Part shown: piece after piece, positions 58,747 through 64,000 of the stretch | How the letters are laid out: the number at the start of each line of letters is the position of its first letter | Position numbering within the stretch: the stretch's first letter is position 1 | Source: Pelagibius sp. Alg239-R121 | GTDB lineage: Bacteria > Pseudomonadota > Alphaproteobacteria > Kiloniellales > Kiloniellaceae | Reading direction: 5' to 3' | DNA: 64,000 nt | Assembly (NCBI RefSeq): GCF_947331435.1 | Contig: NZ_CAMZOF010000005.1 | Span: forward strand, 1-64,000 | Translations under genes and position numbers: made by a program | The notes under the pieces: model-generated | What the model saw: the letters and a program-made list of their open reading frames with translations, nothing else | What the model was told of the DNA's origin: nothing | Database searches by the model: none

Positions 58747-59404
58747 GCTGGGCTGATTGGCGCTCCGGCGCCGGCAGCTAGGTGTAACTATTGATCGGCG
58801 TTCATCTTCTCTAAGATGTCTCGTGGAGGCTCGTTTTCGAGGTATCCCTTGGCGCGCTGCGTGGTGCGCCTCAGACACTTCTATTTTGCGCTGTCTATCG
58901 TTAAGACTGAACTCAATACAATACAGGAAGAGAACAGTTGTCTCGTTTTTACAGCTAGAGCGTGTTCGTTTTCGACTGAATTTATCAAGAATGAACACGC
59001 TCTAGCTATATGATCGAGAGAATGATTCGCGAATTCAACTGTATCGGAAAACGATCTGACTCCCGGGCGGCCATAGCTGTTGAACCTCATCCGAGCTCAG
59101 TTCGCTTTTCCCAGCGAGAGTTTCGTCTTTCTCTGTGGCTGGCCTGACGCTTGCCCTTACCCATGTGACTCCTCCACACATCACCAGCGTCAATATAAGA
59201 TGGAGCGTTAACCAATACTGTTCTTGGAAAAGTTGTTTTCTTATTTATTTCAACAATAATTTACGAATAAAAAAATTACGATTAGAATTAAATAAATGGT
59301 ATTTTAGGAATAGAAAACGTTTGCTTAATTTTTCTCTGTCATAATTGTGACCTGAAAGAAAAGTTTTTTTCTTTTATGGGGTTGCCAGGTTGTGGGAGAA
59401 AAAC
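58747..59404. other. 658-bp gap before the FecR operon
   Basis: This gap contains repeat copy C and then a very AT-rich stretch (about 59180-59390) immediately before the FecR gene. A 69-codon frame at 59135 lies wholly within the AT-rich sequence and is not supported as a gene. The AT-rich part probably carries the FecR/CHASE2 promoter. Confidence 0.45.
58955..59031 (+). repeat. Dispersed intergenic repeat, copy C
   Basis: The 77-bp copy begins with perfect 13-bp inverted arms CTAGAGCGTGTTC (58955-58967) and GAACACGCTCTAG (58993-59005), followed by CTATATGATCGAGAGAATG and GATTCGC. It shares its layout with copies A and B. Confidence 0.65.
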
Positions 59405-60529
59405 ATGTTCGGCGTTAAATATACTTTGAGTGGTTTCAGGAATTCTATTCTTGCCGGAGTGATTGTATTCGCCGGCCTGTCGGCATTCTTTTTCTCGATG
59501 CCTGAATCTTCAACTGCAAAGTCGCCTGAATATTGGTCGGTGTTGTTCGTGGAAGGCAAGACTCAGTGGCGCCCTGCGCAGGGTGGTGCCGATTGGGAGA
59601 CGCTCTACAAGAATCAGAAACTTCCCGCGAAAATCGAAATTCGGACCTTTGCGACGGCTCACGCGGTGGTCGTACACGGCTTCGACAAGATTGAGCTGGG
59701 ACCCGAGTCGGTCGTCAACATTTCCCCCGAAAACGACGCTGATGCAACAACCGTGGTCAGTCAGGCCGAAGGCAAGGTGGGCTATTCGGTTCAAAAGCGC
59801 AAATCCGGCACCTTTTCAGTCAAGACGCCTTATCTTGTTGCCGTCGTTAAAGGCACCGGGTTTAGCGTCGACGTTGACGAACAGTCAGCGGAGGTGAGTG
59901 TCGATCACGGCAATGTCTCTGTTACCGACTCGCGCGATGGCAGCACGGCAGACGTGACGGCAGGAATGTCGGCAAGTGCAGCCGCCAGCGAAGCGGGTGT
60001 GTCGTCCAGTTCATCAAGCAGTTCCAGCTCGTCAAGCAGCTCAAGTTCATCAAGCAGCTCAAGTTCATCAAGCTCCAGCAACAGCAACGGCGTATCGAAC
60101 TCCAGTGCCAACAGCAACGGTGCCGCTGCAAGCGGTAATTCTAACGCCGGAGCGGGAAACAACAATGCCGGCGGCAATGGTAACGGCAACGGCGGCGGAA
60201 ATGGTGGCGGCAGCGACAACGGTGGTGGTAACGGCGGCGGCAATGGCGGCGGCAGCGATAACGGCGGCGGTAGCGACAACGGCGGTGGTAACGGCGGCGG
60301 CAATGGCGGTGGCAGCGACAATGGCGGCGGCAGCGACAACGGTGGTGGCAGTGACAACGGCGGCGGCAACGGTGGCGGTAATGGTGGCGGTAATGGCGGC
60401 GGCAACGGCGGTGGTAACGGCGGCGGCAACGCTGGTGGTAATGGCAACGGCAACGGCGGCGGCAATGGCGGCGGCAATGGCGGCGGCAATGGCGGCGGCG
60501 GTGGCGGCGGTAACGGTGGCAGAGCCTAG
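59405..60529 (+). CDS. FecR-domain protein with poly-Ser and Gly/Asn-rich tail
   Basis: A 374-residue exported protein. A signal or anchor segment (about 10-32) is followed by a FecR-type beta domain (about 40-180). An uninterrupted run of 26 serines follows, then about 120 residues of Gly, Asn, Ser and Asp repeats (units such as GGGNGGGSDN). FecR domains in proteins of this layout are periplasmic and often precede CHASE2 sensor genes. The tail is probably disordered and surface exposed. The start follows GTGGGAGAAAAAC; an ATG five codons earlier is possible. It starts an operon with the CHASE2 kinase (24 bp gap). Confidence 0.85.
   Translation: MFGVKYTLSGFRNSILAGVIVFAGLSAFFFSMPESSTAKSPEYWSVLFVEGKTQWRPAQGGADWETLYKNQKLPAKIEIRTFATAHAVVVHGFDKIELGPESVVNISPENDADATTVVSQAEGKVGYSVQKRKSGTFSVKTPYLVAVVKGTGFSVDVDEQSAEVSVDHGNVSVTDSRDGSTADVTAGMSASAAASEAGVSSSSSSSSSSSSSSSSSSSSSSSSSSNSNGVSNSSANSNGAAASGNSNAGAGNNNAGGNGNGNGGGNGGGSDNGGGNGGGNGGGSDNGGGSDNGGGNGGGNGGGSDNGGGSDNGGGSDNGGGNGGGNGGGNGGGNGGGNGGGNAGGNGNGNGGGNGGGNGGGNGGGGGGGNGGRA
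60002..60528 (+). repeat. Low-complexity repeats coding poly-Ser and Gly/Asn/Ser/Asp
   Basis: Positions 60002-60079 encode 26 serines using mixed TCN and AGY codons, with near-tandem 18-bp units. From about 60170 the sequence is built of short GGC/GGT/AAC/AGC units. Codons vary between units, which suggests selection on protein sequence as well as recent slippage. Confidence 0.8.
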
Positions 60530-60553
60530 TTTGCTGGACGTTGTTGGCGCCTG

Positions 60554-62788
60554 ATGTTTTCGAGGCTCGCCAGTAGCCTTGCCGCTGCTTTAATCACAAT
60601 TCTTGTATTTGTCACAGGGGCGCTCGAATTCGTCGAGCGGCCCCTGATGGAGCAGCGCTTTAAACTCAGTCAGCGCGACGCGGATAGCGGCTTCGTTATT
60701 GTCGAAATAGATCCAAAAAGTTTACGCCAGATCGGTACCTGGCCCTGGAAGCGATCGCTTCACGCTTTGCTGATCGATCGTCTGACGGCAGCGGACGCAG
60801 GTACAATCGTTTTTGATGTCGATTTCAGCCTTGCCAGCAGCGAGGCCGAAGACGCGGCTTTGGAAAATGCCCTTGCCCGGCGCAGCGGACGAACTGTGCT
60901 GGCTGCCTTCCGCCAATGGAGCGAGTCGGAAGGCGTGTTCGTCGATGTCGGGCCCTTGCCGCGGTTTGCCCAGCACAGTGAGATTGCGGCGGCAAACGTC
61001 TTCCCGGAAAACGATGGGCTCATCTGGCGATTACCGGCCGCGCAGGCCTGGAATGGGTCAGTCATTCCTTCAATTCCAAGCAGTGTTGCGCGGCTGCCTC
61101 AGACTGCGGTGGATACAGGCGATCCGGTAGGAAACCTGTGGATCGACTACGGCATCCGACCGGGTTCGATCCAGCGATATTCTTTTTCCGACGTTGCAGG
61201 TGGCGTGGTGGATCCGGCTTTGTTGACTGGGAAAACCATTCTTGTCGGCGCGACGGCGGTTGAACTCGGCGACAATGTCGCGACGCCGCTTCACAGATCT
61301 CTGCCGGGTGTCTTTGTGCAGATGCTTGCAGCGCAGTCCTTAATTCAAGGGCGGGCACTGCAACCGGTGCCCATCTTCCTGACGATTGTTCTGTTGCTGG
61401 GCATGACGACCGGCGTTGCCTTCCTGACTTGGCGGTTGCGGCCTGACAAAGCGTTTGCTGCGAACATGGCGTTGGATGTTGTTGCGTTCGTGACTGCGCT
61501 TGTCATTCAGTCCCAACTGGGATTGCTGCTTCCCGTCGCGCCACTGATCGTAGGGGCGTTCTTGACCGGCACCTTCATTGTCTTGATCCGGTTCAGGGAA
61601 CTCGGGCTCAAGGTCGTTGCAGAGCGCCTGGCGCGACTGCGGTCCCAGGCCATGATGGCCAACGTGGCCGAAAATGCTTTTGATGCGTTGATTACGATCG
61701 ACAAAAATTGCGAAATCAGCAGTATCAACAACGCCGCGGTTCGGATCTTCCGGGTTTCACGGGCAAAATCCTCGGGCCTGAAGATGGACGCGTTCTATAT
61801 ACCTTCGAAACTAACCGGCTGTGCCGACTTCGAACAGGTATTGGAGCAGGCCGCTCTATCAGGTTATCCGATGCATATTCTCTGCAGGCGGACGACCGGC
61901 CGGGCGTTCCATGCGGATATGGCGGTGACCCGATTGGAGGAGGAGCACGGCGGTGGCCTGATCCTTCTGATGCGGGACATCGACCGGCGCGTGAAGGCTG
62001 AGAAGCGTGCGCGGCGACGGGAGCGGGAGTTGAAGGCGGCCAAGCAAAAGGCCGAACTGGCAAACCGGGCCAAGACTGAATTCCTCGCTAACATGAGCCA
62101 CGAACTCAAGACCCCGTTGAACGCAGTGATGGGGTTCGCGGAGGTCATGCAGAACGAGCTCTTTGGGCCGCTGGGGTCGCCCAACTACGTGGAATACAGC
62201 AAGGATATTTATGACGGCGGCGCGCGATTGCTGGCCACAGTGACCGACGTACTGGATTTTGCACGCATCGAAGACGGAAAGCTGGAGCTGCGTGAAGAAG
62301 AAATCGATCTTGGCGACCTCATGGCGCGCCTGGGATCTCTGTCGCGTGAACGCGCAGAGGAGGCCGGGCTTTCTCTGACGATCGAACCTCCCGAAGAAAA
62401 TATTTTCTTCGTCGCTGACGAACGATTGATGAAGCAGGCGCTGGGCTCGATCTTATCGAACGCAATCAAGTTCAACAAAGAAGAAGGGCAGGTTACGCTG
62501 TCGCTCTCTGTCGGTGATAACGGTGATGCTCTTTTGTCCGTGTCGGACAGTGGCATAGGTATTCCGGCCGAGCAGATCGAGACCTGTCTCAAGGCTTTCG
62601 GGCAGGCAGACAGCAGCCTGCAGCGGACCTATGAGGGGTCGGGACTCGGGCTGACATTGGCCAAGGCCTATGTCGAAGGCCACGGGGGTGCCCTGTCTAT
62701 CGAGTCGGCCCTTGACGAAGGAACCACTGTGACGATTAGCCTTCCTGCGGAACGTCGATACCTGCCGAAGCTGTCCAAGACCGCATAA
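60554..62788 (+). CDS. CHASE2-domain sensor histidine kinase
   Basis: A 744-residue membrane kinase. The CHASE2 periplasmic sensor (about 20-270: IVEIDPKSLRQIGTWPWKR, FDVDF, GKTILVGATAVELGD, TPLHRSLPGVFVQMLAAQSL) is followed by three membrane helices (about 275-345) and a PAS domain (about 365-480). The kinase core has the phospho-acceptor His in ANMSHELKTPLNAVMG, the N-box LSNAIKFN, and G-boxes SDSGIGIPAEQ and GSGLGLTLAKAYVEGHGG. No receiver or partner regulator is encoded nearby, so its output is unknown. Co-transcription with a FecR protein suggests that FecR is its periplasmic partner. Confidence 0.92.
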   Translation: MFSRLASSLAAALITILVFVTGALEFVERPLMEQRFKLSQRDADSGFVIVEIDPKSLRQIGTWPWKRSLHALLIDRLTAADAGTIVFDVDFSLASSEAEDAALENALARRSGRTVLAAFRQWSESEGVFVDVGPLPRFAQHSEIAAANVFPENDGLIWRLPAAQAWNGSVIPSIPSSVARLPQTAVDTGDPVGNLWIDYGIRPGSIQRYSFSDVAGGVVDPALLTGKTILVGATAVELGDNVATPLHRSLPGVFVQMLAAQSLIQGRALQPVPIFLTIVLLLGMTTGVAFLTWRLRPDKAFAANMALDVVAFVTALVIQSQLGLLLPVAPLIVGAFLTGTFIVLIRFRELGLKVVAERLARLRSQAMMANVAENAFDALITIDKNCEISSINNAAVRIFRVSRAKSSGLKMDAFYIPSKLTGCADFEQVLEQAALSGYPMHILCRRTTGRAFHADMAVTRLEEEHGGGLILLMRDIDRRVKAEKRARRRERELKAAKQKAELANRAKTEFLANMSHELKTPLNAVMGFAEVMQNELFGPLGSPNYVEYSKDIYDGGARLLATVTDVLDFARIEDGKLELREEEIDLGDLMARLGSLSRERAEEAGLSLTIEPPEENIFFVADERLMKQALGSILSNAIKFNKEEGQVTLSLSVGDNGDALLSVSDSGIGIPAEQIETCLKAFGQADSSLQRTYEGSGLGLTLAKAYVEGHGGALSIESALDEGTTVTISLPAERRYLPKLSKTA

Positions 62789-62941
62789 CTTTGCTGTCTC
62801 TCTCATCGCGTTAGTGCCTGAAATGGAATGAGCATCTCGCGAAACCTGTAAGATATCGCTTAAAATGACTGCGGCCCCGAGTCGCCATACGCACTGGCGT
62901 CCTCAGGGTCCCCGCTTCCTGATTGTAATAGGCGTAACGGC

Positions 62942-63880
62942 ATGCAGAACATCGGCTTCGACGATATCGATCACAGATTGAGCTGGACGGAAATTGCCGA
63001 CGCTCTGGAGGCGGGGCACCGATTTCAGAAGGCGCAGGTCGGGGACCTATTACTCAGAGATCAAGATCGCGCTCTGCTTAATCGTGGCGCCTGGATCAAG
63101 GGATTGGGACTGGCGCTCAAGTCCATGACGGTCTTTCCGGACAACAACGCGCGTACACCGCCCTTGCCCTCGATCCATGGTGCCATGCTGCTGTTCGACG
63201 GAGAAACCGGACAGGTTAAGGCGGTGTTGGACGGGGTACTGGTGACCAAGTGGAAGACGGCCGGCGACTCCGTTCTCGGTGCGCGTTTTCTGGCACGGAC
63301 GGATTCCCGGCGTTTGCTGGTCGTGGGCGCCGGTACGGTCGCACGGACGCTGTTCGCCGCCTATCGCGAAGTCTTTCCCGCCTTGAATTCCTTTGCCATC
63401 TGGAATCGCAATGTGATGAAGGCTGAGGACCTTGCGCGTGATCTGGCCGCTCAGGATTTCAATGTCGAGGTGATGCCGGATCTTGCCGAAGCCGTGGCAT
63501 CTGCCGATATCGTTTCCTCGGCGACCATGACCACGTCACCCATTCTTAAGGGGGAGTGGGTCCAGCCGGGCACCCACGTGGATCTGATCGGCGCCTACCG
63601 TCCCGACATGCGCGAGGCGGATGACGCACTGATGCGAAAGGCCGAGGTTTTCGTCGATTCCCGCGACACGACTTTTGAAGACATCGGTGAACTTGCTATC
63701 CCCCTCGCATCCGGCGTCATTAAGGAAGAGGACGTCAGAGGCGATCTTTACGATCTCTGCAATGGCGGTGCGGGGCGGAGCGGCTCAGATGCCGTGACGC
63801 TCTTCAAGAATGGTGGCGGCGCGCATCTGGATCTGATGACGGGATCGGTGATCTACGAGAAGTTCAACGAATCCCAGTAG
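62942..63880 (+). CDS. Ornithine cyclodeaminase/mu-crystallin family protein
   Basis: A 312-residue NAD(P)-binding protein. Family blocks are GLGLALKSMTVFPDNN, GAMLLFDGETGQVKAVLDG, TKWKTAGDSVLGARFLAR, VVGAGTVARTLFAAY and GTHVDLIGAYRPDMREADD. Members include ornithine cyclodeaminase, alanine dehydrogenase, ketimine reductase and tauropine-type enzymes; lysine in VLVTKWKTAG and aspartate in the DLIGAYRPD region are consistent with activity. The substrate cannot be told. It begins a new unit 153 bp after the kinase gene. Confidence 0.9.
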   Translation: MQNIGFDDIDHRLSWTEIADALEAGHRFQKAQVGDLLLRDQDRALLNRGAWIKGLGLALKSMTVFPDNNARTPPLPSIHGAMLLFDGETGQVKAVLDGVLVTKWKTAGDSVLGARFLARTDSRRLLVVGAGTVARTLFAAYREVFPALNSFAIWNRNVMKAEDLARDLAAQDFNVEVMPDLAEAVASADIVSSATMTTSPILKGEWVQPGTHVDLIGAYRPDMREADDALMRKAEVFVDSRDTTFEDIGELAIPLASGVIKEEDVRGDLYDLCNGGAGRSGSDAVTLFKNGGGAHLDLMTGSVIYEKFNESQ

Positions 63881-64000
63881 ACCGACCCGTGGCTGCAGAT
63901 CACGCTCGACAGCGAGCCTCGCCGCGCAAGAAAACTCAGCTTTCTGGACCGGGTCATGAGGTTAGGGTTGATCCGCAAGGCAACAGATCGTGCATGACGC
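63881..64000. other. Window end, no gene assigned
   Basis: The last 120 bp after the ornithine cyclodeaminase homologue contain no frame I can assign. A partial gene running in from the right edge cannot be excluded. Confidence 0.2.

Noticed and set aside
59135-59344. 69-codon frame in the AT-rich gap before the FecR gene
   Set aside because: Composition is that of AT-rich noncoding DNA and there is no start signal.
60170-60528. Regular short repeats resembling a CRISPR or satellite array
   Set aside because: The units are a few codons long, lack unique spacers, and are in frame with the FecR protein.
59905-60554. Long open frames on both strands through the Gly/Ser repeat region (proline-rich on the minus strand, alanine-rich on the plus strand)
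   Set aside because: They are by-products of GGC/AAC/AGC low-complexity sequence. They have no start signals or family features and lie over the well-supported FecR gene.

Overview
The window comes from an alphaproteobacterium, most likely a Rhodospirillales/Kiloniellaceae-type marine or sediment heterotroph. The evidence is the chromosomal gene order from chorismate mutase-hisC-tyrA-DUF2125 through plsC-ydcF-ftsX-ftsE-zinc-ribbon protein-MucR-CpdR-TIGR02302-lysA-lipoprotein-argH-tlpA, together with CpdR, MucR and PhaR themselves. The species cannot be named. No rRNA, tRNA, CRISPR array, insertion sequence or prophage was recognised.

Layout. 1-6.0 kb: an organosulfonate locus with the start of xsc, an isethionate-dehydrogenase-like GMC flavoprotein, a divergent three-gene TRAP transporter and an IclR regulator; together they fit isethionate uptake and conversion to acetyl phosphate plus sulfite. 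6.0-14.7 kb: a stress-type island with two metallo-beta-lactamase-fold nuclease homologues, a formate/nitrite-type channel, an FtsH paralogue, a phosphotransferase/P-loop fusion, an L,D-transpeptidase and an alanine-zipper lipoprotein ending in lysine. FNR-type boxes sit at its outward-facing promoters. 14.7-18.6 kb: an NRPS-type stand-alone adenylation protein coupled to a membrane flavo/heme oxidoreductase, followed by an enoyl-CoA hydratase. 18.8-22.1 kb: a LysR regulator divergent from a split ThDP decarboxylase (sulfopyruvate-decarboxylase-like) and a zinc alcohol dehydrogenase. 22.3-27.2 kb: a hypothetical protein, a PAS-GGDEF-EAL protein, and a LysR/ureohydrolase pair.

27.3-32.2 kb: a complete polyhydroxybutyrate cluster (phaR, a small PhaE-like protein, phaC, phaA, phaB) with TGC-rich repeats at its promoters and a roughly 180-bp out-of-frame overlap at the start of phaC. 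32.3-37.9 kb: a peptidoglycan-binding-domain protein, a large PEP-CTERM extracellular nuclease with a structured leader, a cupin, a GST and a methyltransferase. 38.2-56.2 kb: conserved housekeeping genes for aromatic amino acids, envelope, FtsEX, regulators, lysine and arginine. 56.2-64.0 kb: envelope and surface genes (DUF3047 lipoprotein, glycine-zipper protein, a second PEP-CTERM protein behind a sigma-54 promoter, a low-complexity FecR protein with a CHASE2 histidine kinase) and an ornithine-cyclodeaminase homologue.

A family of roughly 80-bp palindromic intergenic repeats recurs at least five times (14.2, 46.8, 48.95, 49.4 and 59.0 kb). The strongest candidates for something under-described are the FNR-box stress island, the adenylation/membrane-oxidoreductase pair, the overlapping phaC start, the nuclease leader RNA and the repeat family.
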